DNA of 64,000 nt. Origin: Bacteroides faecis MAJ27. GTDB lineage: Bacteria; Bacteroidota; Bacteroidia; Bacteroidales; Bacteroidaceae. Shown piece by piece: positions 8,535-17,870 of the stretch (its first letter is position 1; every line of letters starts with the position of its first letter). The notes beneath the pieces were generated by a model. The model made no database searches. It was not told the DNA's origin and saw nothing but the letters and a program-made list of their open reading frames with translations. The stretch lies in assembly GCF_900106755.1 (NCBI RefSeq), contig NZ_FNNN01000002.1, positions 186,001 through 250,000 of the forward strand, in the 5' to 3' direction. A program made the translations under genes and the position numbers.

Positions 8535-9410
8535 ATGAAAGGAATTATTCTAGCCGGTGGAAGCGCCACTCGTCTTTATCCGCTTTCCAAAGCGATTTCC
8601 AAACAAATCATGCCCGTATACGACAAGCCGATGATTTATTATCCGCTGTCAACGCTTATGCTGGCAGGAATACGGGAGGTGCTGGTCATCTCTACTCCGC
8701 GTGATTTGCCGATGTTTCAGGACTTATTGGGCTCAGGTGAGGAGCTCGGAATGTCTTTCTCTTACAAAATACAGGAACAACCTAACGGACTGGCGCAAGC
8801 CTTCGTGCTGGGAGCTGATTTCCTGAATGGTGAGGCAGGTTGTCTGATTCTTGGGGACAATATGTTTTATGGACAGGGGTTTTCCGCCATGCTCCGGCGC
8901 GCTGCCAGTGTGGAAAAGGGAGCCTGCATTTTCGGCTATTACGTGAAAGACCCTCGGGCTTACGGCGTAGTAGAATTTAACGGGCAGGGAAAAGTCGTTT
9001 CTCTGGAAGAAAAGCCATTGGTGCCAAAGAGTAATTATGCCGTTCCCGGACTTTACTTCTACGACGCTACCGTAACGGAAAAAGCCGCTTCTCTCCAGCC
9101 TTCGGCTCGTGGAGAATATGAGATAACGGACTTGAACCGCCTGTATCTCGAAGAAGGCACGCTGAACGTGGAACTGTTCGGACGCGGATTCGCTTGGCTG
9201 GATACCGGCAATTGCGACAGTCTGCTCGAGGCTTCCAACTTCGTGGCCACCATTCAGAACCGGCAAGGCTTCTACGTCAGCTGTATCGAAGAAATAGCTT
9301 GGCGGCAAGGATGGATTTCGTCCGGACAATTGCTGCTGCTCGGACAGAAGCTCGAAAAGACCGAATACGGTAAATACCTGATAGAACTCTCAAAACAACC
9401 CTTGAAATAA
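8535..9410 (+). CDS. rfbA: Glucose-1-phosphate thymidylyltransferase
   Basis: A 291-residue RmlA enzyme making dTDP-glucose from dTTP and glucose-1-phosphate. The nucleotide-binding motif LAGGSATRLYPLS (residues 6-18) and the signatures KQIMPVYDKPMIYYPLS, GDNMFYG, EEKP and AWLDTGNCDSLLEAS are all present. Length matches the family. It forms a two-gene unit with rfbB 16 bp downstream, feeding dTDP-sugar synthesis for cell-surface polysaccharides; rfbC and rfbD are not in the window. Confidence 0.96.
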   Translation: MKGIILAGGSATRLYPLSKAISKQIMPVYDKPMIYYPLSTLMLAGIREVLVISTPRDLPMFQDLLGSGEELGMSFSYKIQEQPNGLAQAFVLGADFLNGEAGCLILGDNMFYGQGFSAMLRRAASVEKGACIFGYYVKDPRAYGVVEFNGQGKVVSLEEKPLVPKSNYAVPGLYFYDATVTEKAASLQPSARGEYEITDLNRLYLEEGTLNVELFGRGFAWLDTGNCDSLLEASNFVATIQNRQGFYVSCIEEIAWRQGWISSGQLLLLGQKLEKTEYGKYLIELSKQPLK

Positions 9411-9426
9411 ACATAAATAATCATAT

Positions 9427-10563
9427 ATGAAAACTTATCTGGTGACCGGTGCCGCAGGATTTATTGGCGCCAATTATATTAAGTATATCTTGGCCAAGCA
9501 CAGCGACGTAAAAGTGGTAGTTCTTGACGCCCTGACGTATGCAGGTAATCTGGGAACTATTGCCAAAGATATTGATAACGAACGTTGTTTTTTTATCAAA
9601 GGAGACATTTGCAGCCGCGATGTGGTAGACAGCCTCTTTGCCGAATACCGTTTCGACTATGTGGTGAATTTCGCTGCCGAAAGCCATGTAGACCGCAGCA
9701 TCGAGAACCCGCAACTGTTTCTGATTACAAACATTCTTGGAACGCAGAACTTGTTGGATTGTGCCCGTCGTGCCTGGGTAATGGGTAAGGACGAACAAGG
9801 ATATCCTACTTGGAGAAAAGGAGTTCGCTACCATCAGGTATCTACCGACGAAGTGTACGGTTCACTCGGAGCCGAGGGCTACTTTACGGAAGAAACTCCG
9901 CTTTGTCCGCACAGCCCGTACAGCGCTTCCAAGACAAGTGCGGACATGGTTGTCATGGCTTATCACGACACCTACAAAATGCCGGTAACGATTACCCGTT
10001 GTTCCAATAACTACGGTCCCTATCATTTCCCGGAAAAACTGATTCCGTTGATTATCAAGAATATACTCGAAGGCAAACATCTGCCTGTCTACGGTGATGG
10101 AAGCAATGTACGCGACTGGCTTTATGTAGAAGACCACTGCAAAGCTATCGACCTGGTAGTGCGTGAAGGCAAAGAAGGCGAAGTGTACAACGTAGGCGGC
10201 CACAACGAAGAAACCAATCTTGAGATTGTGAAACTGACCATTGCCACCATCCGTAAACTAATGACCGAGAAACCGGAATATCGTCAGATCCTCAAGAAGA
10301 AAGTGAAAGGCGAAGACGGAGAAATATCTATCGACTGGATCAACAACGACCTGATTACTTTTGTCAAAGACCGTCTGGGACACGACCAACGCTATGCGAT
10401 TGATCCTACAAAGATCACCAACGCTTTGGGCTGGTACCCCGAAACAAAATTTGAAGATGGCATCGTGAAAACAATCGTGTGGTATCTGGAAAATCAAGAC
10501 TGGGTAGAAGAAGTGACCAGCGGAGACTACCAAGGATATTACGAAAAGATGTACGGAAAATGA
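9427..10563 (+). CDS. rfbB: dTDP-glucose 4,6-dehydratase
   Basis: A 378-residue extended short-chain dehydrogenase converting dTDP-glucose to dTDP-4-keto-6-deoxyglucose. The NAD-binding TGAAGFIG is at residues 7-14. The catalytic segment STDEVYG is followed by the YSASK motif (Tyr about 165, Lys about 169), and NNYGPYHFPEKLIPL is conserved. It is somewhat longer than the E. coli enzyme, with an insertion around HDQRYAIDP typical of Bacteroidetes. It follows rfbA closely and probably shares its promoter. Confidence 0.96.
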   Translation: MKTYLVTGAAGFIGANYIKYILAKHSDVKVVVLDALTYAGNLGTIAKDIDNERCFFIKGDICSRDVVDSLFAEYRFDYVVNFAAESHVDRSIENPQLFLITNILGTQNLLDCARRAWVMGKDEQGYPTWRKGVRYHQVSTDEVYGSLGAEGYFTEETPLCPHSPYSASKTSADMVVMAYHDTYKMPVTITRCSNNYGPYHFPEKLIPLIIKNILEGKHLPVYGDGSNVRDWLYVEDHCKAIDLVVREGKEGEVYNVGGHNEETNLEIVKLTIATIRKLMTEKPEYRQILKKKVKGEDGEISIDWINNDLITFVKDRLGHDQRYAIDPTKITNALGWYPETKFEDGIVKTIVWYLENQDWVEEVTSGDYQGYYEKMYGK

Positions 10564-10566
10564 TTT

Positions 10567-10675
10567 AAATGAAGAATTAAGAATGAAGAATTAAGAATTA
10601 TTATGCAGTATAATAGCGCAGCCAATTCTTCATTCTTCATTCTTCATTTAGTTCATTCCTCATTCTTAATTTAAA
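10567..10675. repeat. AATGAAGAATT repeat between convergent genes
   Basis: Short repeats of GAAGAATTAAGAAT on the left are mirrored by ATTCTTCATTCTTCATT on the right of a 30-bp centre, giving a hairpin between the convergent rfbB and menA genes. Similar AATGAAGAAT motifs recur near 5800-5850 and 14310-14335. It probably acts as a bidirectional terminator; the menA stop codon lies within its right end. Confidence 0.5.
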
Positions 10676-11559
10676 AAGAATCCTATCGATAGCAAAATAC
10701 CCATTAACAGCATATTACGTGAAGTTTCGCCTAATATGCTGTTTAGTTTTTTGCCACTGTGTATCCGGACCATTCGTTTCCATGTGAGGAAGTGAGGAAT
10801 CAGATAGAGTAATGGAAGGAGGGCGGCGTATAAGTGTCCTTCGAAGAGAAACCAAAAGCACAGAAGGCTTGCTGTCATCCCCAGCATCAAATAAAGATAA
10901 CTTCCGAACTTCTCGCCAAAACGGACGATGACCGTTCGCTTTCCGCTTCGCGCGTCCGCTTCCCGGTCACGGTAATTGTTGACTACCAGTAAGGTATCAA
11001 TCAGCAGCCCACATATTAAAGAAGCGATTGTGGTGTCTGTCGTCCATGTCAAGGCTTGTACGTAGTACGTTCCGCCTACGGGGACGAATCCGAAAAAGAC
11101 GATGACCAGAATATCTCCCCAACCGTTGTAGGACAATGGATAAGGCCCTGTGGTATAAAGGAAAGCGAATAGCACGCAGAGAAGTCCTACTATGATTAGC
11201 TCCCATCCGGCATAGAACAACAGCGAAGAGCCGATCAGACAGGCAAATAGTACGGTGATGATGATTCCGTTTCGCATGGCTTTCGGTGAAATCCAGCCTT
11301 GTGCACAAGCTCGTTCCGGTCCCAGCCGGTCTTCGCGGTCGGTTCCTTTGAGGTAGTCGAAGAGGTCGTTGATAAAATTGGCGGCTATTTGCATCAGGCT
11401 GGCGAACAGGCAACAGATCAGAGCAGGCAACCATTGAAAATGTCCATCCATATAGGCAAGTGCACTACCGATCATGACTGGCGTGATAGCTCCTGTCAGA
11501 GTTTTAGGACGTGCTGATAATATCCACGCATACAGTGAGTTACGTTTTGCTTCTTCCAT
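10666..11559 (-). CDS. menA: 1,4-dihydroxy-2-naphthoate polyprenyltransferase
   Basis: A 297-residue UbiA-family membrane prenyltransferase that attaches the isoprenoid tail to DHNA in menaquinone synthesis. The two Asp-rich motifs are NDLFDYLKGTDRED (from N64) and NNYRDREADARSGKRT (from N194), which bind Mg2+ and the prenyl diphosphate. Eight or nine hydrophobic helices are visible. The N-terminal WILSARPKTLTGAITPV is typical of MenA as opposed to UbiA. Menaquinone is the respiratory quinone of Bacteroides. The gene is monocistronic, with TATCTTTG on the minus strand at 11591-11598. Confidence 0.93.
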   Translation of the reverse strand: MEEAKRNSLYAWILSARPKTLTGAITPVMIGSALAYMDGHFQWLPALICCLFASLMQIAANFINDLFDYLKGTDREDRLGPERACAQGWISPKAMRNGIIITVLFACLIGSSLLFYAGWELIIVGLLCVLFAFLYTTGPYPLSYNGWGDILVIVFFGFVPVGGTYYVQALTWTTDTTIASLICGLLIDTLLVVNNYRDREADARSGKRTVIVRFGEKFGSYLYLMLGMTASLLCFWFLFEGHLYAALLPLLYLIPHFLTWKRMVRIHSGKKLNSILGETSRNMLLMGILLSIGFFLN

Positions 11560-11590
11560 GATTTAATATATAATAATAAGTTTTGGCGGA

Positions 11591-11618
11591 CAAAGATACA
11601 TGATTTTTCCTATCTTTG
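11591..11618. promoter_or_regulatory. Divergent -7 boxes of menA and the lipoprotein phosphoesterase
   Basis: TATCTTTG occurs on the minus strand at 11591-11598 (menA) and on the plus strand at 11611-11618 (phosphoesterase), 12 bp apart. A canonical -33 TTTG at 19-bp spacing is missing for both; TTTG tetramers exist at a longer spacing of 25 bp on both sides. Confidence 0.5.
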
Positions 11619-11757
11619 CGCCTCAAATAGTGGGGGAATGTGTTATTGGTATTCGTTCGCCATCAGTTTGTAATATCAGTTTATAATGTATGAGCCGGTC
11701 TGGCATTCGGAATGTAGCCAATAAACTAACGAAAGAAGAAGTGAAAAATAAAAGAAA

Positions 11758-12813
11758 ATGAAGAAAACAAATATCCTGTTCATAGTATTCGTATTGTTCC
11801 TGTTCGTTTCTTGTAAATCGAAGAAGAATGTCGTATCGACTTTGCCTCGTCCTGTTCTCAATGTCGATTCTGTCCGTCCTGACAGCTCTGCCATTATTGA
11901 CGGTCTGTTTACTCCGGATCATTCGCAGCTTGCTGATCTGAAAGTTTCGACGAAACAGCAGAAGAAAACAGTAAAGAAAGAAACCGTCTCCGAACAGGAA
12001 GAACGTAACTTAGTTCTTCGCGGAACGAAGATCACGTCCTCCACCGTGAGTGCTTCTTCCGCTTATAGCGGCATCGACCGTGTGGTAGAATATGATTTCA
12101 CGCACCGTGATGTTCCCGAAGCCTTCGAAGGTTTCCGTATCGCTTTTATTTCCGACTTGCATTACAAAAGCCTGCTGAAAGAGAAAGGCTTAAATAACCT
12201 TGTCCGTCTTTTGAACGATCAGAAGCCGGATGTTTTGCTGATGGGAGGGGATTATCAGGAAGGCTGTGAATATGTGGAACCGTTGTTTGCCGCATTGGCC
12301 CGTGTGAAAACACCGATGGGGACTTTCGGAGTGATGGGAAATAACGATTATGAACGCTGTCATGATGAAATCATCCGTACGATGAAGCATTACGGAATGC
12401 GCCCGTTGGAGCACGAGGTCGATACGTTGCGCAAAGACGGCCAGCAGATTATTGTTGCCGGTGTATGCAACCCTTTCGATCTGAAACAAAATGGCGTGTC
12501 GCCTACGCTGGCGCTTTCACCCAACGATTTTGTCATCTTATTGGTTCATACTCCGGACTATGTGGAAGATGTTTCAGTAGCTAACACGGACATTGCTCTG
12601 GCAGGGCATACTCATGGCGGACAAGTCCGTGTATTCGGTTACGCCCCGATACAAAACTCTCATTACGGCACTCGCTTTCTGACCGGGCTGGCGTATAATT
12701 CAACAAAAATGCCATTGATTGTCACAAACGGAATCGGTACTTCTCAAATGCCTGTCCGTATCGGTGCTCCGGCAGAAATAATAATGATTACCCTTCATCG
12801 CCTGAAGGAGTAG
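11758..12813 (+). CDS. Calcineurin-like metallophosphoesterase, lipoprotein
   Basis: A 351-residue protein with a lipoprotein signal peptide (lipobox FVSC, Cys19), so it is exported and lipid-anchored. A low-complexity Lys/Ser-rich linker runs to about residue 115. The phosphoesterase domain has all metal-binding motifs: [36 protein letters not shown] and [11 protein letters not shown]. It resembles YaeI-type phosphodiesterases, some of which act on UDP-diacylglucosamine; the substrate here is not determinable. The 3' end overlaps the convergent nadD gene by 26 bp. Confidence 0.9.
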   Translation: MKKTNILFIVFVLFLFVSCKSKKNVVSTLPRPVLNVDSVRPDSSAIIDGLFTPDHSQLADLKVSTKQQKKTVKKETVSEQEERNLVLRGTKITSSTVSASSAYSGIDRVVEYDFTHRDVPEAFEGFRIAFISDLHYKSLLKEKGLNNLVRLLNDQKPDVLLMGGDYQEGCEYVEPLFAALARVKTPMGTFGVMGNNDYERCHDEIIRTMKHYGMRPLEHEVDTLRKDGQQIIVAGVCNPFDLKQNGVSPTLALSPNDFVILLVHTPDYVEDVSVANTDIALAGHTHGGQVRVFGYAPIQNSHYGTRFLTGLAYNSTKMPLIVTNGIGTSQMPVRIGAPAEIIMITLHRLKE

Positions 12814-13420
12814 ATGAACTTTCGTTTATTCCTTTTTGCCGGATATATTCTGTGATGTACTCCCAAACTTTCGGATGTAAAAAATATCTTATATCTTTCT
12901 TCTCGTCGAGTGCCTGACGAATAAAGGTAGAACTTATCTCAAAGGTAGGCGAATGAACTAAGCGGACTGTCTCAGGCAGTCCGTTTTCATTTACCGGAAA
13001 TCCGGGGCGGGGATAGACAAGAATCCGGTTTTCTTTGACAATGCGTTCTGATTGATACCAGCGGTCGAAACGTGTCCAATTATCCGAGCCGATAATTAAA
13101 TAAAATTCTCGTTCCGGATAGGCTTCGTGTAGCTTTTCCAACGTATGTACGCTGTATGAAGGGCGTGGCAGATGAAACTCAAAGTCCGAGGCATGGAAAT
13201 GGGGGTATCCTTCTGTTGCAAGCTCCACCAACCGGAGACGCAGCTCATCCGGCCATAGCTCCGTTCCTGCTTTCAGTGGATTTTGCGGGCTGGTCATAAA
13301 CCAGATTTCATCCAGACCTTCATACTCACAGAGGTAGTTGGCCAGAGCCAGATGTCCGATATGAATCGGATTGAACGATCCGCTGAATATTCCGGTTTTT
13401 AGTTTGCTGCTTTCTGCCAT
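12788..13420 (-). CDS. nadD: Nicotinate-nucleotide adenylyltransferase
   Basis: A 210-residue NadD that forms NaAD from NaMN and ATP in NAD synthesis. The nucleotidyltransferase signature [11 protein letters not shown] (H20 and H23 of the HxGH motif) and the second signature [10 protein letters not shown] near residue 168 are intact. It is the last gene of the yicC-gmk-membrane protein-nadD operon, 83 bp after the preceding gene, and its end overlaps the convergent phosphoesterase gene. Confidence 0.94.
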   Translation of the reverse strand: MAESSKLKTGIFSGSFNPIHIGHLALANYLCEYEGLDEIWFMTSPQNPLKAGTELWPDELRLRLVELATEGYPHFHASDFEFHLPRPSYSVHTLEKLHEAYPEREFYLIIGSDNWTRFDRWYQSERIVKENRILVYPRPGFPVNENGLPETVRLVHSPTFEISSTFIRQALDEKKDIRYFLHPKVWEYITEYIRQKGINESSSTPSGDEG

Positions 13421-13503
13421 TCTTGCCTTTCCTTCTTTCTGATGCTCGTTTTATCTCCTTTTTACTCTTCCTTCTTTGCTTCAGGTTATTCAGCCTTGAC
13501 TTC

Positions 13504-13746
13504 TTACTTCAATCTTTTGGCTTCCTTTTCCATCTTTAGCTTCTTTCTCCATTTTGGGAAAACGATTGCTTGTCTGACAGCAATTAAGAAAAAGATGCCA
13601 GCGGCTATCCAAAAATGCAGATAAAGCGAAAGAATACCGAATACTATATCGACAATGCCGATAATACCGCACAGATACATAAACTTTTCAGTCGCACCTT
13701 CTTGCTTTTCTATGCTTTCTATTCGCTTTTTCAGAGGCTCTTTCAT
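13504..13746 (-). CDS. Small two-TM membrane protein in the gmk operon
   Basis: An 80-residue protein with a short charged N-terminus, two hydrophobic helices (about residues 23-43 and 45-63) and a Lys-rich C-terminus. Its start overlaps the gmk stop by 4 nt (ATGA), which supports real, coupled translation. No family recognised. The GIIGIVDIVFGILSLYLHF segment is typical of small inner-membrane proteins found beside gmk and nadD in Bacteroides, but no function can be assigned. Confidence 0.75.
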   Translation of the reverse strand: MKEPLKKRIESIEKQEGATEKFMYLCGIIGIVDIVFGILSLYLHFWIAAGIFFLIAVRQAIVFPKWRKKLKMEKEAKRLK

Positions 13747-14312
13747 TCCTTCTCCAGAAATTCCCGGATCACTTTCAGCGTTTCAGCCTTTGCTGTCTCC
13801 AGATCATCATTGACAATCACCCGGTCAAACTGGGGAGCAAAAGTCATTTCATATTCCGCTTTTGCGATACGGCATTCGATTACTTCGGGATCATCCGTGC
13901 CCCGGCCTGTTAGCCGGCAGCGAAGTTCTTCTATGGAAGGCGGTTGTACAAAAATAGACAAGGCACGTTCACCGTAATACTTTTTGATGTTACATCCGCC
14001 CACTACATCCAAGTCGAATACCACATTCTGGCCTTTCTCCAGTTGCTTTTCCACTTGCTCTTTCAGTGTTCCGTAATAACGGTCCTTGTACACTTCTTCG
14101 TATTCCAGAAACTCGTTGTTCTCAATACGGCAACGAAACTCTTCGGGAGTGAGGAAGAAATATTCAACTCCGTGTTTTTCCGTTCCGCGTGGAGGACGGC
14201 TGGTTGCAGAAATAGAGAATACGAGATTTAAATCCTGCGTCAACAGATAGTTGATAATGGTAGATTTGCCCGAACCAGAAGGGGCAGAAAAAATAATTAA
14301 CTTACCAGTCAT
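13743..14312 (-). CDS. gmk: Guanylate kinase
   Basis: A 189-residue GMP kinase. The P-loop APSGSGKST is at residues 10-18, followed by the GMP-binding segment SATSRPPRGTEKHGVEYFF and VFDLDVVGGCNIK. Length matches the family. It lies 25 bp after yicC and overlaps the small membrane protein gene. A YicC-Gmk pairing is common in bacteria. Confidence 0.96.
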   Translation of the reverse strand: MTGKLIIFSAPSGSGKSTIINYLLTQDLNLVFSISATSRPPRGTEKHGVEYFFLTPEEFRCRIENNEFLEYEEVYKDRYYGTLKEQVEKQLEKGQNVVFDLDVVGGCNIKKYYGERALSIFVQPPSIEELRCRLTGRGTDDPEVIECRIAKAEYEMTFAPQFDRVIVNDDLETAKAETLKVIREFLEKE

Positions 14313-14337
14313 GTTGAATGAAGAATGAAGATTTTTT

Positions 14338-15216
14338 TTACATCACGTTCAGCACTTGTTCCTTGATCTGTTCCAGCTCATCTTTCATCTGCACGACGAT
14401 TTTTTGCATTTCGGCGTGGTTGGACTTGCTGCCAAGCGTATTGATTTCACGTCCCATTTCCTGAGCGATGAATCCGAGCTTTTTGCCCTGTCCGTTACCG
14501 CTTTCCAATGTGCTGATAAAGTATTTCAGGTGATTGGTAAGACGTTGTTTTTCCTCGTTGACATCCAGCTTTTCGATGTAGTAGATCAGTTCCTGTTCCA
14601 GCCTGTTTTTATCGTAATCCATGTTCAAAGTCTTTTCGAGCGCATCCGTGATACGTTCTTTGACTTTCTCCACCCGTTCTTTTTCGTAAGGAGTTATCTT
14701 TTCGAGCAGTTGGGAGATGTTGGCGATTTTCTCACGGAATTTCTTTTCCAGTGCAGCGCCTTCCTGTTTGCGGAAGTCCACCAGATGTCCGATTGCTTCG
14801 AGAACGGTGGCGCGTACCATTTGCCATTCTTCTTCCGAAAGCTCCTGAATTTCAGTTTTAGACATGACATCCGGCATGCGGAGCAGCGTCTGAAACCAGT
14901 CGGTCGGTACGGGGATACCGAGGTTTTCCGAGATAGCCTGAATTTGCTTGTAATAGCCTTCCACCAACACCTGGTTGATCGGAGTTGCGCTCTCCGCACT
15001 CTCTTTTTTTTCGATCCAGAGGCTGAAATCCACCTTTCCGCGCTCCAGTACTTTGGAGATCTCGTTGCGGATTTCTATCTCTTTTTCACGATAAGCCGGA
15101 GCGATGCGAGTGGAAAGATCCATTGCTTTGCTGTTGAGCGACTTGATTTCTACGTTTATCTTTTTATCTGGAAGTTCGGCCGTAGCTTTGCCGTATCCTG
15201 TCATCGACTGTATCAT
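14338..15216 (-). CDS. YicC-family protein (endoribonuclease-type)
   Basis: A 292-residue YicC/YloC-family protein. The N-terminal MIQSMTGYGKA and the C-terminal EMGREINTLGSKSNHAEMQ are family signatures; the middle is helical. E. coli YicC acts as an RNase or RNase adaptor; the exact role in Bacteroides is not established. It is the first gene of the operon with gmk. A -7 box TACTTTTG (15234-15241, minus strand) sits 18 bp upstream of the start codon. Confidence 0.93.
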   Translation of the reverse strand: MIQSMTGYGKATAELPDKKINVEIKSLNSKAMDLSTRIAPAYREKEIEIRNEISKVLERGKVDFSLWIEKKESAESATPINQVLVEGYYKQIQAISENLGIPVPTDWFQTLLRMPDVMSKTEIQELSEEEWQMVRATVLEAIGHLVDFRKQEGAALEKKFREKIANISQLLEKITPYEKERVEKVKERITDALEKTLNMDYDKNRLEQELIYYIEKLDVNEEKQRLTNHLKYFISTLESGNGQGKKLGFIAQEMGREINTLGSKSNHAEMQKIVVQMKDELEQIKEQVLNVM

Positions 15217-15233
15217 AAACTTAAAGTTTTGTG

Positions 15234-15241
15234 CAAAAGTA
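15234..15241 (-). promoter_or_regulatory. -7 box of the yicC operon
   Basis: TACTTTTG on the minus strand matches TAnnTTTG. It implies a very short leader before the yicC start. No clean -33 box was found at the usual spacing. Confidence 0.45.
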
Positions 15242-15614
15242 CATGAATATTTTAAGAATTGGAAATAATCATGTAAATTTGTATGTATATCTGATTATCA
15301 GAGACTTATGCGTACTGTTCTTAAAGTTGGTTCATATCTGTCCTAATAAACTAGTCGCAAATATAGCTATTTTCAATGATACATTTAAATAATAGTTGTA
15401 ATAAAAGACTTTGATTGCAAAAAAATAATGCAAGAAGTATTAGGTTGATGAAATGTAAGCTCTGATCTATTTGGGGCCAAATAGAAATAGAGAGCGTAAG
15501 TAATCCAAATAATGAATTGGACTAGATTGTTGCGCTGGAAATAGTGTTAGCTAATATTGGCAGTGAAGCAGTCTCTATTCATAAATATAATAAAAAGGAG
15601 AAGAATATTGGGAA

Positions 15615-15746
15615 ATGCCTACTTTTAATGATTCGGTTAAGCAGATTGGAAAGAGTGATGCAACTTCAAAGACAACAGTTTCACTGGTGAATGTGAGGGC
15701 AAAATTCTATAATGAAATTGATATCTCCAATGAAGTTTATACGTAG
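15615..15746 (+). pseudogene. Short ORF remnant in a decayed stretch
   Basis: The 43-codon frame MPTFNDSVKQIGKSDATSKT... ends NEVYT-stop; a degenerate copy of its end recurs at 17541-17558 (FNEVHT-stop). Both copies are preceded by similar TCTnTTCATAAAT sequence about 130 bp (here) or 60 bp upstream. The rest of 15242-15852 holds no recognisable gene. This looks like duplicated and decayed coding sequence; no family recognised. Confidence 0.4.
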
Positions 15747-15852
15747 CTTATTAGGAGTAAATATAAAGATGACGTTAATGATAAAGAATAGTTTACTAAA
15801 TAAGTGCTTTTTTTCAGTACGTAGATAATATGGTGTAATTATATTTTTTTCT

Positions 15853-15860
15853 TATATTTG
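15853..15860 (+). promoter_or_regulatory. -7 box of the 317-residue gene
   Basis: TATATTTG matches the Bacteroides -7 consensus 53 bp before the start codon. A -33 TTTG is not obvious at the expected position. Confidence 0.5.
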
Positions 15861-15913
15861 GGGCGGTTCTCGGAAAATAGGGTACCATTTTTATTAATTT
15901 AAAAAATAATTAT

Positions 15914-16867
15914 ATGGAAAACGCAATTGGATGTATCGTAGGAAATGCATATACCTCCATGTTATCCTCCACAGGTAGACATCTTTCTTCTGCCATATGG
16001 GGGAAAGTTAGTTGTTTTGTTGCTGGTGCAGTTGCGGGAGCGGGTGTCACTTATTGTGTTATCAAAGGTAAGGAGATAAGAGAAAAATTGCTTACCCTTA
16101 TGGTAGTTGATCCTAAGATTTCCAAGACATTCATTTTGGATAATCTTTCTCATAAAAGTTGGAAGCATGCAGGGAATATATATAAAATAAACAATTGTAC
16201 TACAGTTCATATCAGGCTATCTGTTCCTGAGGATAACGGACGCTTTTCAAAAGGTAACAATATTGAGCCGTTGCATAAGTCTTCGGCAGAGCAGACCGTT
16301 GGTGCTTCTGATTTATTTGCCGGAGAAGTGCCTAAAGAGCATGACTTGTTTTCTTGCACCCAGCATCTTGAAACAATGTCTCCCCTTCCTAAAGAAAATG
16401 CGGCTGATGGACAGCGAACCAGTGAAGTTGTTATTTCTTATCCTGTCTTTTCTAATTCCACTTTTTGCCTTCCTCTGAGCAATGAGATTATTGGTAAATT
16501 GTTTAATGGAATGCGGGGTAAGTATTTTCATGAAAAGACATCTCTAGAATTGTTGACTTATGTGTTGACTGGCAGGGGTGAGAAGTCTGAGGGTACCATA
16601 TCCATTGAATGGATTGCCTCTCCCAGGAGTTTCTCACTGTTCATTGGCATTGTATGTGCTCCATATCACAACAAATGGAAAATGGGCAAATCTCTCTTTA
16701 CCGGGCGTATAAATAAGAATCCCTCATGTGATTTCTCTAGAATGACCGAACTGGGTTTAGTGGATGATAACAGGGTTTCTCCTGCACTAAAAAAGAATAA
16801 CTATTTTGTAAGAGAGAAAGATAAGGACTTGAAATTCCTTCTTGTGTTTCTTTATGAACTCTTCTGA
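15914..16867 (+). CDS. Unknown protein with N-terminal membrane segment
   Basis: A 317-residue protein of no recognised family. A hydrophobic, Gly/Ala-rich segment (CFVAGAVAGAGVTYCVIKGK, about residues 35-54) is probably a transmembrane helix, after which the protein is soluble. The start follows a Bacteroides -7 box and the gene is closed by a hairpin terminator, so it appears to be a functional monocistronic gene. Its N-terminal membrane helix followed by a basic stretch resembles the layout of the four cassette proteins at 17.9-20.7 kb, which suggests shared localisation, but no sequence homology was established. Confidence 0.65.
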   Translation: MENAIGCIVGNAYTSMLSSTGRHLSSAIWGKVSCFVAGAVAGAGVTYCVIKGKEIREKLLTLMVVDPKISKTFILDNLSHKSWKHAGNIYKINNCTTVHIRLSVPEDNGRFSKGNNIEPLHKSSAEQTVGASDLFAGEVPKEHDLFSCTQHLETMSPLPKENAADGQRTSEVVISYPVFSNSTFCLPLSNEIIGKLFNGMRGKYFHEKTSLELLTYVLTGRGEKSEGTISIEWIASPRSFSLFIGIVCAPYHNKWKMGKSLFTGRINKNPSCDFSRMTELGLVDDNRVSPALKKNNYFVREKDKDLKFLLVFLYELF

Positions 16868-16893
16868 AACCATCATTCTGTATTGCTTTATCC

Positions 16894-16929
16894 ACTCCTC
16901 TTGTCCCTTCCCAGACAAGGGGAGTTTTT
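16894..16929 (+). terminator. Rho-independent terminator
   Basis: The 12-bp stem ACTCCTCTTGTC / GACAAGGGGAGT has one G-T pair. It is followed by TTTTT and lies 27 bp after the stop of the preceding gene. Confidence 0.75.
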
Positions 16930-17020
16930 GTTTCCTTGTAAATTATTCCAGCTATTTTCTTGCTATATTTCAGCTATTCTGTATAGCTCTGTTTTAGCTT
17001 TTATATATCTGAATATTAGC

Positions 17021-17050
17021 TTGCTACATCAAAGACAATGTCTATATTTG
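17021..17050 (+). promoter_or_regulatory. Promoter of the 110-residue gene
   Basis: TTG at 17021-17023 and TATATTTG at 17043-17050 are spaced by 19 bp. The promoter position shows that an in-frame ATG at 17038 cannot be the start, and favours 17092. Confidence 0.55.
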
Positions 17051-17091
17051 CCCCGTTTTCAAGCTTGATTACATTATTAAATATAATAAAT

Positions 17092-17424
17092 ATGAGAATG
17101 GAAAAAAGTATTTTAGATATCCTTGGTATGTCTTTATTCCAGACTACACTCTCTGATTTTTTGGAAGGTCTTAAATTCAGGATGCAGAAGAGTGGTAGCG
17201 GAGAAGTCAGGCCGGTAGCGACTTCTTTAAGTAATAAAGGATTGGTATACGGCACGTTCGGACTTGTCTTCGTTCTGGGGTGTTCGGTTTCGACAGCTCA
17301 ACGCATAAAGAGTAGCGGTGTCATTGATGCAGCTATTTCCCAAAACGGTAAGGTCGTTGTAATTGATGTTGAGCGGGCTTTGGACATATTGAGAGTGTCA
17401 AATAAAAAATGGGGGCGCAAGTAG
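17092..17424 (+). CDS. Unknown small protein with a membrane segment
   Basis: About 110 residues from the start MRMEKSILDILGM. The upstream ATG at 17038 is rejected because a -7 box overlaps it. One hydrophobic stretch (GLVYGTFGLVFVLGCSVSTA) is a probable transmembrane helix, or less likely a late lipobox. The C-terminus is basic (SNKKWGRK). No family recognised. It precedes a decayed stretch and then the four-gene membrane cassette. Confidence 0.55.
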   Translation: MRMEKSILDILGMSLFQTTLSDFLEGLKFRMQKSGSGEVRPVATSLSNKGLVYGTFGLVFVLGCSVSTAQRIKSSGVIDAAISQNGKVVVIDVERALDILRVSNKKWGRK

Positions 17425-17507
17425 TCTCAGGTAATTAACCGGAATAGACAGTTTCGCTGGAAAATACGCCGGCTGTTTTCAACAGTGGAGCTGTCTGTTC
17501 ATAAATC

Positions 17508-17821
17508 AAGAAAGAATCTATGAAAAGTCAATTGACCTTCAATGAAGTTCATACGTAGTTTAATAGGTACAAATCTATGGATGTATAAGATAACCTACTA
17601 TCAGGTGTATCTTTGTGTAATAGCTTGATTTCAAAAGGATTACCCCTTTGTCTTATTGTTTATATTTGCTCTCGAAAATTTAGAAAGCAACCACTAAAAT
17701 CTTAGAAGATGGACAGAAATTGGAATCTGTAAATGGCGCAGCACTTCAAAATGATAAGAACGCCTTAGTAGAGTTTCCAAAAGCTGATAAGGAGGCTGAA
17801 CAAAAAGAATCTTATAATTAA
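17508..17821 (+). pseudogene. Decayed stretch with ORF remnants
   Basis: The left part (AATGAAGTTCATACGTAG at 17541-17558) repeats, with changes, the end of the remnant at 15728-15746. Further right, an open frame of about 45 codons (17685-17821) reads KATTKILEDGQKLESVNGAA..., directly after a TAG and without a start codon. -7-like boxes occur at 17608-17615 (TATCTTTG) and 17661-17668 (TATATTTG) and may drive the downstream cassette. Confidence 0.4.
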
Positions 17822-17870
17822 CCCGGAGTGATTGCTGGTAGTACATGAGCACTCCATAAAATTAAATTAT

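Noticed and set aside
10569..10675. AATGAAGAATT repeats as a phase-variable array
   Set aside because: They lie between convergent genes, outside any frame or promoter, and behave like a terminator hairpin.
17038..17091. Earlier start for the 110-residue gene
   Set aside because: A TATATTTG promoter box overlaps these codons, so the transcript would begin after them.
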